64,000 nt of DNA from JAEXOD01 sp043805435 (GTDB taxonomy: Bacteria; Bacteroidota; Ignavibacteria; Ignavibacteriales; Melioribacteraceae), in contig JAZDHY010000018.1 in the NCBI GenBank assembly GCA_043805435.1, positions 62,001 through 126,000 on the forward strand, given 5' to 3'. Below the pieces are notes generated by a model. It was not told the origin of the DNA. It saw nothing but the letters and a program-made list of their open reading frames with translations, and made no database searches. Position numbers and translations under genes: made by a program. Positions 55,468-64,000 of this stretch are shown here, in pieces. The number at the start of each line of letters is the position of its first letter. The stretch's first letter is position 1.

Positions 55468-58400
55468 TTAAAACTTGATAAATTCAGAATCTTGTTGATC
55501 TGAAGCAGATTTCATATTTAGTTTAAATCCACCCGATTTTACAGATTTGGTTTCATGTTTTATTAATGAACCTTTTGATGTTTTAATTTGAGTTTTGTTT
55601 AAATTTTGTCTTTCCTTTGATGGATTAAAGCCATAATTAGAATCACCGGTATTAAAAAATGCCATTATATTTTGCAATTGTTCAGCTTGTGTAGTAAGGT
55701 TATTAGCTGTTGAAGAAAGTTCTTCCGAGGCAGCAGCGTTTTGCTGAATAACTAAATCAAGCTGTTGAATAGCTTGATTGATTTGAGCCGCACCCGAATT
55801 TTGTTCATTACTTGCTGCAGTAATTTCTTGAACCAATTCTGCAGTCTTAGTAATATCTGGAACAAGTTTATTTAACATATTACCGGCATTTTCAGCAACT
55901 TCAACACTATTAGCCGAAAGTTTATTAATTTCTGCAGCAGCAGTTTGGCTGCGTTCAGCTAATTTTCTAACTTCTGAAGCAACAACCGCAAATCCTTTTC
56001 CATGTTCTCCGGCTCTGGCAGCTTCAATTGCTGCATTTAAAGCTAATAAGTTTGTTTGACGTGCAATTTCTTCAATAATAGAAATTTTACTTGCAATTTC
56101 TTTCATGGCAATTACAGTTTCAGCAACAGCCTTGCCTCCTATTTTTGCATTTTCGGCAGATTGTTGAGCAATTTTTTCTGTCTGGAATGCATCTTCGGCA
56201 TTTTGTTTAATGTTAGAGGTCATTTGCTCCATTGACGATGAAGCCTCTTCGGCACTGGAAGCCTGTTTATTTGCTCCTTCCGAAATTTGGTCTGAACTTG
56301 AGGCAAGCTCTTGACTGCCCATGGTAACATTTTCGGCGGTTGTTTTAACATTTTGAACAACATCCGTAAGTCCTTTAATCATTGAACTTAAAGCTTTCAT
56401 CAACTTATCGCCTTGGGATCTTTCATTTGCCGAAACCATTAAATTTCCGCCGGCAATTTCTTCGGCAACCAGCGTAATTTCGTCCATAGATTCAATCAAT
56501 ACATTTAAATTATTTTTAATTTCGTTAAAATCACCATTGTAATTATCGGTAATTTTTTTAGGTAAATCACCTTTTGCTATTCTGTCTATATATTCAGCAG
56601 CAACATTTAACGGGCCAATTACAGAATCAAGAGTATCATTTACACCTTGTACAATAACTCTAAAATCACCTTGATGTTTGCTTGCATCTGCACGAGTTGC
56701 AAGTTTTCCATCCACTGCTGCTTTTGCTAAAAGTTTTGCATCAGCTACAAGGAAGTTAACTGCATCAATAGCAGTATTTAAGTTGTTTTTAATTTCGTTA
56801 AAATCACCATTATAACTATCTGTAATTTTATTTGGTATATTTCCTTTTGCTATTCTATCAACATATTCGGCAGCTACATTTAACGGGCCTATAACAGAAT
56901 CGAGAGTATCATTTACGCCTTGAACAATAACTCTAAAATCACCTTGATGTTTGCTTGCGTCTGCACGAGTGGCAAGTTTTCCATCCACTGCTGCTTTTGC
57001 CAAAAGTTTTGCATCAGTTACAAGGTAATTTATAGCATCAATTGCAGTGTTTAGGTTGTTTTTAATTTCGTTAAAATCGCCGTTATAACTATCCGTAATT
57101 TTATTTGGAATATTTCCTTTTGCTATTCTATCAACATATTCGGCAGCAACATTTAACGGGCCTATTACAGAATCGAGAGTATCATTTACGCCTTGTACAA
57201 TAGCTTTAAAATCGCCCTGATGTTTGCTTGCGTCTGCACGTGTTGCAAGTTTTCCTTCTACTGCGGCTTTTGCTAATACTTTGGCATCAATTACTAACAG
57301 AGTTATTGCATCAATAGCTGTATTTAAATTGTTTTTAATTTCATTAAAATCACCATTATATTTATCGGTAATTTTATTAGGTATGTCACCCTTAGCAATT
57401 CTATCAACATATTCGGCTGCAACATTTAACGGGCATATTACAGAATCGAGTGTATCATTTACTCCTTGCACAATAACTCTAAAATCTCCCTGATGTTTGC
57501 TTGCATCTGCACGTGTAGCAAGTTTTCCGTCAACTGCTGCTTTTGCTAAAGTTTTTGCATCGGTTACAAGCATATTTACCGCATCAATTGCCGTATTTAA
57601 GTTGTTTTTAATCTCATTAAAATCACCATTATAACTATCTGTAATTTTATTAGGTATGTCACCCTTAGCAATTCTATCAACATATTCGGCTGCTACATTT
57701 AACGGACCTATTACAGAATCGAGAGTATCATTTACGCCTTGTACAATAGCTTTAAAATCGCCCTGATGTTTACTTGCATCTGAACGCGTGGCAAGTTTTC
57801 CGTCAACTGCTGCTTTTGATAATATTTTAGCATCATTTACAAGCAGATTTACTGCATCAATACAACCATTTACATTGTTCTTAATTTCATTAAAATCACC
57901 ATTATAATTATCAGTAATTTTATTGGGTATGTCCCCTTTTGCTATTCTATCAATATATTCGGCAGCAACATTTAACGGGCCTATCACAGAATCTAGTGTG
58001 TTATTAACGCCTTGTACAATTTGTTTATAACCACCCTTGAATTTTTCAGTATTTCCTCTTGTGCTTAATTTCCCGTCAATTGCAGCTTTAACCAGTATAT
58101 TGGTTTCCGTTACCAAATCTCCTATTGTAGCTACAACTTTTGTAAAACTTAAACCAAGTACATCTTTTTCCGAACGGACTTTAACTTCAATATTACTTTC
58201 TCCGTTAGCAATTTTATCGGCAATTTTAACTTGGTCTTTAATACTTTCAATCATCTTTTTAAACATACCCATCAAATTACCTATTTCGTCGGTACTTTTT
58301 TGTTCAACACTTACATCAACATCGCCAACTGCAATTTTTTGGGCAGCTGCAGCCAAAATATTAATAGGATTACCTATAATTTTAGAAATAAAAATTCCAA

Positions 58401-59019
58401 GAGCTATAGCTAACAGAACACCAATAATAATTAAAATAGTCATTAAACTAACTGCAGAATCTGCATTTAAAGTATTTTGATCCGATATTTCCTTTGCTCC
58501 GGAAATATTTAATTCAACTATTTTAGATAGTAATTCATCTGTTTTACCCGAGGCTACAAATGCATCACCTTTCATTAAATTTTCCGCCTCGGTTTTTTGG
58601 TTATTTTTACATAAATTGATGATTTTTATAATAAAATCACTATTTGTTTTATAAACAGCCTTAAATTCTTCATATAATCGTTTATCTTCATCACTTAAAA
58701 GAGTTTTTTCATAACCTTTCAACTGTTCTTCAACAATTGTATTCATTTCCTCTACACGTTTTTCTTTTTGATCCATAACTGCTCTATCTGTTGCCATAAA
58801 AGCATCACGCATGTTTACTCGGCTTCTTTGGAAAGCAACTCCTATTTTTTGTAACTGCCCTAAAGGAACAGCTGCCTTTTCATAAAGCATTGAGTCAGCA
58901 GCTTCAATAGCCCGAATATTTGTAATACCCTCATAGCCAATAACACCAGCAATAACTGCCACAAGAAAAAAACTTAATAAAAGTTTTTTGCTGATATTCA
59001 TATTGTAGAACCAATTCAT
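55468..59019 (-). CDS. Methyl-accepting chemotaxis receptor with long tandem HAMP-type repeat array
   Basis: A 1183-residue receptor. It has a first transmembrane helix near 12-30, a periplasmic four-helix-type domain (about 32-190) and a second helix near 193-213. A HAMP follows (ILAAAAQKIAVGDVDVSVEQKSTDEIG). Then comes an array of 91-residue units, each with KITDNYNGDFNEIKNN and DGKLATRADASKHQGDF, with six copies of TLDSVI-type motif. The signalling hairpin is typical (EIARQTNLLALNAAIEAARAG, then GFAVVASEVRKLAERS). The end is FKLNMKSASDQQDSEFIKF. It probably signals through CheW/CheA from outside or cytoplasmic cues. The array is longer than in the sister receptor (59156). Confidence 0.93.
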   Translation of the reverse strand: MNWFYNMNISKKLLLSFFLVAVIAGVIGYEGITNIRAIEAADSMLYEKAAVPLGQLQKIGVAFQRSRVNMRDAFMATDRAVMDQKEKRVEEMNTIVEEQLKGYEKTLLSDEDKRLYEEFKAVYKTNSDFIIKIINLCKNNQKTEAENLMKGDAFVASGKTDELLSKIVELNISGAKEISDQNTLNADSAVSLMTILIIIGVLLAIALGIFISKIIGNPINILAAAAQKIAVGDVDVSVEQKSTDEIGNLMGMFKKMIESIKDQVKIADKIANGESNIEVKVRSEKDVLGLSFTKVVATIGDLVTETNILVKAAIDGKLSTRGNTEKFKGGYKQIVQGVNNTLDSVIGPLNVAAEYIDRIAKGDIPNKITDNYNGDFNEIKNNVNGCIDAVNLLVNDAKILSKAAVDGKLATRSDASKHQGDFKAIVQGVNDTLDSVIGPLNVAAEYVDRIAKGDIPNKITDSYNGDFNEIKNNLNTAIDAVNMLVTDAKTLAKAAVDGKLATRADASKHQGDFRVIVQGVNDTLDSVICPLNVAAEYVDRIAKGDIPNKITDKYNGDFNEIKNNLNTAIDAITLLVIDAKVLAKAAVEGKLATRADASKHQGDFKAIVQGVNDTLDSVIGPLNVAAEYVDRIAKGNIPNKITDSYNGDFNEIKNNLNTAIDAINYLVTDAKLLAKAAVDGKLATRADASKHQGDFRVIVQGVNDTLDSVIGPLNVAAEYVDRIAKGNIPNKITDSYNGDFNEIKNNLNTAIDAVNFLVADAKLLAKAAVDGKLATRADASKHQGDFRVIVQGVNDTLDSVIGPLNVAAEYIDRIAKGDLPKKITDNYNGDFNEIKNNLNVLIESMDEITLVAEEIAGGNLMVSANERSQGDKLMKALSSMIKGLTDVVQNVKTTAENVTMGSQELASSSDQISEGANKQASSAEEASSSMEQMTSNIKQNAEDAFQTEKIAQQSAENAKIGGKAVAETVIAMKEIASKISIIEEIARQTNLLALNAAIEAARAGEHGKGFAVVASEVRKLAERSQTAAAEINKLSANSVEVAENAGNMLNKLVPDITKTAELVQEITAASNEQNSGAAQINQAIQQLDLVIQQNAAASEELSSTANNLTTQAEQLQNIMAFFNTGDSNYGFNPSKERQNLNKTQIKTSKGSLIKHETKSVKSGGFKLNMKSASDQQDSEFIKF
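56635..57999 (-). repeat. Five tandem 273-bp coding units (HAMP-type, 91 residues each), flanked by half units
   Basis: The anchor ACAGAATC-type sequence recurs at 56621, 56894, 57167, 57440, 57713 and 57986, always 273 bp apart. The units encode almost the same 91-residue sequence with small changes, such as VDGKLATRADASKHQGDF versus VDGKLATRSDASKHQGDF. The period of 91 fits two HAMP-like units of about 45 residues. One unit carries a Cys in DSVICPL. Near-identity suggests recent unit duplication. Confidence 0.9.
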
Positions 59020-59155
59020 TTGTAGACTCCATTTATATAAGTGAGAAAAAATATCAAAAGTTAATAAATGTATTGCAATAATTGCTGCGGTGTCTAATAA
59101 AGCATAAGAGTGATCAAATCATCAGCATAAGAAATTATTTTTAATTCAATTTTTG

Positions 59156-61891
59156 TTAAAACTTAATATATTCCGAATCATGAGAATCCTTAGTTCCTTT
59201 TAGGTTCAATTTAAATCCTTTGTTTTTATCTTTTTTTATTTCGTGTTTTACTAGTGATGTATCTTTTGAAGTTTTAAGTTCTCCTTTAATGTTAGGTTGT
59301 TTGTTTTTAAATCGATTATTATTAAAATCACTTTCCCCTGTATTAAAAAATCCAATAATATTTTGTAATTGTTCAGCCTGCGATGCTAAATTATTTGCAG
59401 TAGATGATAATTCTTCCGAAGCGGCCGCATTTTGCTGAATAACAAGATCTAACTGTTGAATAGCTTGATTAATTTGTGCAGCACCTGTATTTTGTTCATT
59501 ACTTGCGGCAGTAATTTCTTGAACCAACTCTGCCGTTTTAGTAATATCTGGTACAAGTTTATTAAGTAAATTTCCTGCATTTTCTGCAACTTCTACGCTA
59601 TTAGCCGAAAGCTTATTAATTTCTGCAGCAGCGGTTTGACTGCGTTCTGCTAATTTTCTAACTTCAGATGCAACAACTGCAAATCCTTTTCCATGCTCTC
59701 CGGCTCTTGCTGCTTCAATTGCTGCATTTAATGCAAGAAGATTAGTCTGTCTTGCTATTTCCTCAATAATAGATATTTTACTTGCAATTTCTTTCATGGC
59801 ACTTACAGTTTCCATAACTGCTTTACCACCTATTTTAGCATTTTCGGCCGATTGAAGTGCTATTTTTTCTGTTTGGTAAGCATTTTCGGCATTTTGTTTG
59901 ATATTTGAAGTCATCTGCTCCATTGAAGAAGATGCTTCCTCTGCACTTGCCGCTTGTTTATTAGCACCTTCGGAAATCTGTTCGGAGTTTGAGGCTAATT
60001 CTTGACTGCCAATTATCACATTTTCAGCCGTAGATTTAACGTTATCTACAACTTCAGTTAATCCTATTATCATAGAACCGAGTGCCTTCATTAATTTATC
60101 TTGTCCGGATCTTTCATTAGCAGTTACAAGTAAATTTCCTGAAGCAATTTCTTCTGTAACAGATGTAATTTGATTCATCGAATCAACAAGGATGTTAAGA
60201 TTATTTTTAATTTTATTAAAATCACCATGTGCTTCTTTCGTAATTTTTTCAGGAATATCTCCTTTTGAAATTCTATCAATATAATCGGCAGCAACATTTA
60301 GCGGTCTAATTACTTCTTCCAATGTATCATTTATGCCTTGTACAATTATTCTAAAATCTCCTTGATGTTTACTTGCATCTGCTCTTGAAGCTAAATTCCC
60401 TTCAAGCGCATGTTTTGCTAATGTTTTAGTTTCTGTAATCATTAAATTAATTGCATCAATTGCTGTATTAACATTGTTTTTAATTTCATTAAAATCACCC
60501 TTATAATTATCGGTAATTTTATTTGGCATATCTCCTTTTGATATTCTATCAATATATTCAGCAGCCACATTTAATGGGCCTATTACCGAATCTAAAGTAT
60601 CGTTAACCCCTTGAATTATTACTCTATAATCGCCCTGATGTTTAGTAGCATCAGCACGGGCGGCTAATTTTCCTTCAATAGTAGAACCGGATAAAAACTT
60701 AGAATCATTGATCAATAAATTAATGGCATCAATTGCAGTATTAAAATTATTCTTAATTTCATTAAAATCTCCTTTATAATTATCAGTAATTTTATTAGGA
60801 ATATCACCTTTTGCAATTCGATCTATATACTCTGCCGATACATTTAACGGGCCAATAACAGAATCCAGGATATTATTAATTCCTGCAACAATTTCTTTAT
60901 ATCCACCCTTAAATTTTTCGGTATTACCTCTTGTACTTAATTGTCCGTCAGTAGCCGATTTTGTTAATATTTTTGTTTCAGAAATTAAATCTTCAATGGT
61001 CATTACAACTTTAGTTAAACTCAATCCTAAAACATCCTTTTCGGAACGAACCTTTACTTCAACATTACTTTGCCCTTCGGCAATTTTATTTGCAATATTT
61101 ACCTGTTCTTTAATACTTTCTACCATAGTTTTAAAAATACCCATCATCTTACCAATTTCATCTGTACTTTTTTGCTGAACCTCTACATCAACATCACCCA
61201 AAGCAATTTTTGCGGAAACATCAGACAGAATATTTATTGGACGACTTATAATTTTTGAAATAAAAACTCCTATAAGTACGGCTGAAAGAAAACCTAAAAA
61301 AACAATTATAAATAAAAAATCTATTGAAGAATTAGCTCTATTGTTAGTTTTGGCATTAAGATCGGCCGAAATTTTATCATTAATATTAATCATTTCAGAT
61401 AATGATTGCCTTACACCCGCTTGCAATAAAAGAATTTCACCGCTCCATAAAGTTATGGCTTCGTTTAATTTATTATCCAAAATTAAAGCCATACCTGCAT
61501 CACGCGGAACTAGATACCTTCTCCAATAGTCCTTAAATTTGTTTAAATTATCTGTTTGTTCTTTAACAAGGTCGGTTTTTTCATATTTGGAAATTAAAGA
61601 ATCAATTTGAGATGTTTCTCTTCTGATTACTTCAATTAATTTTTGTCTTTCGGAAGTAGTTGTTACAGATAATAGAATTCTTGCATTAGTTCTTGTGCTA
61701 AAAAAGGCTGTATTAGCATAACCAAGGTCTTTGATGGGGATTAATCGTTGGTTATACATTTCAATTTGATTTTCCCATATTGTTTTTATTCCCGAGTAAC
61801 CAACATAACCTACAACTGCAGTAATAACAGCAACAATAAAAAAACCGAGCTGCAATTTATTACTTATCTTTAAATTATAAAACCATTGCAT
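59156..61891 (-). CDS. Methyl-accepting chemotaxis receptor with short HAMP-type repeat array
   Basis: A 911-residue paralogue of the receptor at 55468. It has transmembrane helices near 12-30 and 193-213 and an N-terminal periplasmic domain different in sequence (YSGIKTIWENQIEMYNQRL). A HAMP follows (ILSDVSAKIALGDVDVEVQQKS), then two full and two half 91-residue repeat units, and the same signalling hairpin (EIARQTNLLALNAAIEAARAG). It ends in FKLNLKGTKDSHDSEYIKF, close to the sister receptor's end. The size difference of 272 residues almost equals three repeat units. The sensing domains differ, so the two likely respond to different cues. Confidence 0.93.
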   Translation of the reverse strand: MQWFYNLKISNKLQLGFFIVAVITAVVGYVGYSGIKTIWENQIEMYNQRLIPIKDLGYANTAFFSTRTNARILLSVTTTSERQKLIEVIRRETSQIDSLISKYEKTDLVKEQTDNLNKFKDYWRRYLVPRDAGMALILDNKLNEAITLWSGEILLLQAGVRQSLSEMININDKISADLNAKTNNRANSSIDFLFIIVFLGFLSAVLIGVFISKIISRPINILSDVSAKIALGDVDVEVQQKSTDEIGKMMGIFKTMVESIKEQVNIANKIAEGQSNVEVKVRSEKDVLGLSLTKVVMTIEDLISETKILTKSATDGQLSTRGNTEKFKGGYKEIVAGINNILDSVIGPLNVSAEYIDRIAKGDIPNKITDNYKGDFNEIKNNFNTAIDAINLLINDSKFLSGSTIEGKLAARADATKHQGDYRVIIQGVNDTLDSVIGPLNVAAEYIDRISKGDMPNKITDNYKGDFNEIKNNVNTAIDAINLMITETKTLAKHALEGNLASRADASKHQGDFRIIVQGINDTLEEVIRPLNVAADYIDRISKGDIPEKITKEAHGDFNKIKNNLNILVDSMNQITSVTEEIASGNLLVTANERSGQDKLMKALGSMIIGLTEVVDNVKSTAENVIIGSQELASNSEQISEGANKQAASAEEASSSMEQMTSNIKQNAENAYQTEKIALQSAENAKIGGKAVMETVSAMKEIASKISIIEEIARQTNLLALNAAIEAARAGEHGKGFAVVASEVRKLAERSQTAAAEINKLSANSVEVAENAGNLLNKLVPDITKTAELVQEITAASNEQNTGAAQINQAIQQLDLVIQQNAAASEELSSTANNLASQAEQLQNIIGFFNTGESDFNNNRFKNKQPNIKGELKTSKDTSLVKHEIKKDKNKGFKLNLKGTKDSHDSEYIKF
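60326..60871 (-). repeat. Two tandem 273-bp HAMP-type coding units in the second receptor
   Basis: The anchor recurs at 60858, 60585 and 60312, spacing 273 bp. The units are more diverged than in the sister receptor (for example EGKLAARADATKHQGDY and EGNLASRADASKHQGDF). The spacing proves the same unit length in both receptors. Confidence 0.85.
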
Positions 61892-61923
61892 AAATCTTCT
61901 CCGCTTTATATTAATTATAAATA

Positions 61924-62520
61924 TTACATTTTAATTGATTTCATGTTTAATAAACTTGTGTGTATTATTTTTTCAGGATTTTCAGTAATCGGTTTTCCGT
62001 GACCGGGGTAGATAATATCAATTTGTAGATGTGCTAATTTTTCAATTGTTTTTATATATTCTTCTGTATAAGTGCCGTCACTCATATTAACTCTTACAGA
62101 AGTATCGCCTGAAAAGAGTATTTTTTCTGCTTTCGAATATAAGCAAATCGAATCCGAAGAATGCCCCGGAGTAAAAATAACTTCAAAATAAGCATCTCCC
62201 AACATCAAAATTTCTCCATCAACAAACAATCTATCAACTCCGGTAAATGTTGATGCAGCAATAACTTTTGCTCCATATTTTTCCTTAACAGCTATTACGC
62301 CACCGGCATGATCAAAATGATTATGAGTTAATAAAACCAAATTAATTGGTACTTTACCAACACCTGTATTTATTTTTTCAATTTCATTAATAATATAACT
62401 ATCCGATCCGGTATCAATTAAAGCATTAGTGTCGCTTAACTTGTTCCAAGTTCCTAATATTAAATACGAATTACCACTATAAATTAATGGATTAGGAGGA
62501 AGAGTGATAACTTTCATCAA
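61924..62520 (-). CDS. Metallo-beta-lactamase-fold hydrolase
   Basis: A 198-residue MBL-fold protein. The HxHxDH motif is H66-N-H68-F-D70-H71 in LLTHNHFDHAGG. Other metal ligands are in FTPGHSSDSICLYS, FSGDTSVR and YPGHGKPI. It is a single-domain enzyme without signal peptide, and the substrate is unknown; glyoxalase II-like or quorum-type lactonase activities are possible. It lies between the truncated CheR-like gene (overlap of 4 bp) and the receptor gene, an unusual chemotaxis-cluster member. Family call is firm. Confidence 0.9.
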   Translation of the reverse strand: MMKVITLPPNPLIYSGNSYLILGTWNKLSDTNALIDTGSDSYIINEIEKINTGVGKVPINLVLLTHNHFDHAGGVIAVKEKYGAKVIAASTFTGVDRLFVDGEILMLGDAYFEVIFTPGHSSDSICLYSKAEKILFSGDTSVRVNMSDGTYTEEYIKTIEKLAHLQIDIIYPGHGKPITENPEKIIHTSLLNMKSIKM

Positions 62521-63131
62521 CTTCCCTCAATTTTACGGTATAATTGTGCATCAGGCACCACTTGCTGAAAAAGATGCGAAAGTTCTTCAGGCATTTTTTG
62601 TGTATGTTCTGAGACAAATAAACCATTTACATCCAATGCTTTGTGAAACATTTTAATAACTTCAATTCTCTCATTCTGTTGAAAATGAAGTAATACATTT
62701 TTACATAATATTAAACTAAATCCCTGCCCAATTGGATTTAATGTTAACAAATCATGTTTTTGAAATTGTACTCTATCACGAATAATATTTTTTACTTTAA
62801 CTGCACCCGGTTTTTCATCAGAAGGTTCGAAGTACTTATCAAAAACATCTTTTGGAATTCTTTTTGTTTCTTCATCCGAATAAATTCCGTTTTTAATAAT
62901 ATCACCAAAAGTGTCAGTTTCATCAATATCAGTAGCATATATATATAAATTTTTAAATGAAAACTGTCCCATTGTTTCTGCAAGTATCATTGCCATAGTG
63001 TATGGTTCGGGTCCCATAGCACATCCGGCATCCCAAACTCTTATTCTGCTTCTTCCTGAAACTTCAGGGGTTAAAACTTTTGCTGCATGTTCCAGTGTAT
63101 ATGTATCTCTAAAAAAAAATGTAAAGGCCAT
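62517..63131 (-). CDS. CheR-like methyltransferase lacking the N-terminal domain
   Basis: A 204-residue CheR-type methyltransferase core. It begins right at the TFFFRDTYTLEHAAKVLTPE segment, so the helical CheR_N domain is absent. The SAM-binding loop is VWDAGCAMGPEPYTMAM, with P in place of the usual E in GEEPYT. It continues with IYATDIDETDTFGDIIKNGIY and LILCKNVLLHF. A GGAG lies upstream of the ATG. The next gene overlaps by 4 bp. It may methylate a special receptor or have a changed target. Confidence 0.85.
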   Translation of the reverse strand: MAFTFFFRDTYTLEHAAKVLTPEVSGRSRIRVWDAGCAMGPEPYTMAMILAETMGQFSFKNLYIYATDIDETDTFGDIIKNGIYSDEETKRIPKDVFDKYFEPSDEKPGAVKVKNIIRDRVQFQKHDLLTLNPIGQGFSLILCKNVLLHFQQNERIEVIKMFHKALDVNGLFVSEHTQKMPEELSHLFQQVVPDAQLYRKIEGS

Positions 63132-63160
63132 TTAAATTACTCCGTTAATAGGATCAAACG

Positions 63161-64000
63161 CTATTTAAGATCTTTTGAAAATAGAACTTCTTGTTCAACT
63201 AATTTTCCAATATCAAGAATGAGGGCCACAGTTCCATCACCTAAAATAGTGGCACCCGATACACCTTCAATATTTTTATACAACCGACCCAGTGTTTTAA
63301 GAACCGTTTGATGTTGACCAATTACATTATCTACTACAAAACCAACTCTTGTACTATTATATGAGGCAATTACTACTTGTTCAATTTCAGGCCTGGCACC
63401 AACAACTCCAAATCTTTCGCGCAAATTTAAATAGGGGACAATTTCGCCTCTAATATTTACAATATGTCGACCGTGAACATTATCAATATCCATTTGTAAA
63501 AGCTCAATACATTCCTCAACAGAAGATAAGGGTAAAACATAATTATCATTTGCAATTTTAACTAATAATCCATCAATAATTGCAAGTGTTAAGGGCAATT
63601 TTAAAGTAATAGTAGTACCAATTGATTTTTTGCTGGTAACTTCTATATTTCCCCTTAAAGCATCAATTGCCCTTTTTACCACATCCATCCCAACACCTCT
63701 GCCGGAAACACTTGTAACTCGTTTGGCAGTAGAAAAACCGGGTGCAAATATTAATGAATATAATTCGGTTTCAGAAAGTTCTGCAGTTTCAGCAATTATT
63801 CCGGAAGTGATAGCCTTTTGTCTAATTGCCTCTTTATCAAGTCCGGCACCATCATCGGTTATTTTTATTAAAACATTTCCACCCGATTGTGTTGCGGATA
63901 AATGTACCTCACCAACGCGTTTTTTCCCTAATTTTTCTCTTATTTCAGGTGATTCTATTCCATGATCAATTGAGTTGCGAATAATATGAACTAAAGGGTC
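63161..64000 (-). CDS. cheA: Chemotaxis sensor kinase CheA (N-terminus beyond window)
   Basis: The reading frame is open from the right window edge to the stop at 63161, giving the last 279 residues of CheA. The ATP-binding domain shows the N box DPLVHIIRNSIDHGIE, G1 DDGAGLDK, F box FAPGFST and G2 SGRGVGMDVV. The C-terminal CheW-like regulatory domain follows (LPLTLAIIDGLLVKIANDNYVLP, GRHIVNIRGEIVPYLNLRERFG). The Hpt, P2 and dimer domains are not in this window. It is the head of the chemotaxis-like cluster and the source of phosphate for CheB and the receiver protein. The stop is 29 bp before the CheR-like start. Confidence 0.96.
   Translation of the reverse strand, partial: DPLVHIIRNSIDHGIESPEIREKLGKKRVGEVHLSATQSGGNVLIKITDDGAGLDKEAIRQKAITSGIIAETAELSETELYSLIFAPGFSTAKRVTSVSGRGVGMDVVKRAIDALRGNIEVTSKKSIGTTITLKLPLTLAIIDGLLVKIANDNYVLPLSSVEECIELLQMDIDNVHGRHIVNIRGEIVPYLNLRERFGVVGARPEIEQVVIASYNSTRVGFVVDNVIGQHQTVLKTLGRLYKNIEGVSGATILGDGTVALILDIGKLVEQEVLFSKDLK

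Noticed and set aside
56635..57999. Regularly spaced 273-bp repeats as a CRISPR-like array
   Set aside because: The repeats are in frame within a receptor gene, with conserved protein sequence through the whole unit, and no spacers of unrelated sequence.
58037..58480. Plus-strand ORF of 147 codons opposite the receptor gene
   Set aside because: It is the antisense of the HAMP and transmembrane region of a well-supported gene, and its hydrophobic repeats mirror the sense codons.

Overview
This is AT-rich bacterial DNA, probably from an uncultured member of the Bacteroidota/Ignavibacteriota (FCB) group. I base that on three proteins ending in a type IX secretion (T9SS) sorting domain with the NYPNPFNP signature, a PorD-like T9SS protein, a Bacteroidetes-type serine palmitoyltransferase, a streptopain-like C10 protease, and golvesin/xanthan-lyase-type cell-wall proteins. 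The FCB placement is well supported; the choice of Ignavibacteria within it is inference.

Layout, left half. 1-4470 (minus): a PHP-domain protein cut by the window edge, a small alpha/beta-barrel protein, dapF, an acidic hypothetical and a secreted serine hydrolase. 4638-6010 (plus): a corrinoid protein and a protein like the MetH activation domain. 6270-7160: PorD-like. 7224-10741: a putative complete bacterial ceramide route (GNAT-type acyltransferase, serine palmitoyltransferase, NAD-dependent reductase). 10666-16062 (minus): a DUF123 protein, a haem-motif lipoprotein, a ribose-type ABC importer and a homocysteine methyltransferase domain. The corrinoid protein, its activator, this methyltransferase and a UroD-type methyltransferase at 38955-39995 look like separately encoded parts of a B12-dependent methyl-transfer system. 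16090-21207 is accessory: an AAA/PD-(D/E)XK protein, a TPR protein and a C5-methyltransferase/restriction endonuclease pair.

Centre. 21369-31063 (plus) is a continuous run: a SulP anion transporter with STAS domain, an EIIA-Ntr-like protein, and six genes for a membrane complex related to group 4 hydrogenases and complex I. The large subunit has lost all four NiFe-ligand cysteines while the small subunit keeps its FeS cysteines, so this is an Ehr-type (energy-converting hydrogenase-related) complex and not a hydrogenase. Its linkage to SulP and EIIA is the most interesting system in the window.

31492-46717 holds secreted and envelope proteins: two T9SS cargo proteins, an amidohydrolase and an APC permease flanked by two inverted copies of a roughly 260-300 bp MITE-like element, the UroD-type protein, a PBP4-type DacB, a golvesin/amidase lipoprotein and a C10 protease.

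46781-64000 (minus) is a chemotaxis-like signalling cluster: cheA (cut by the right edge), a CheR lacking its N-terminal domain, a metallo-beta-lactamase-fold hydrolase, two receptors with tandem 91-residue HAMP-type repeats (3 versus 6 motif copies), cheW, cheR, cheB, a hybrid kinase, a receiver protein and a CHASE/PAS kinase. No flagellar genes are present. I saw no tRNA, rRNA or CRISPR array.
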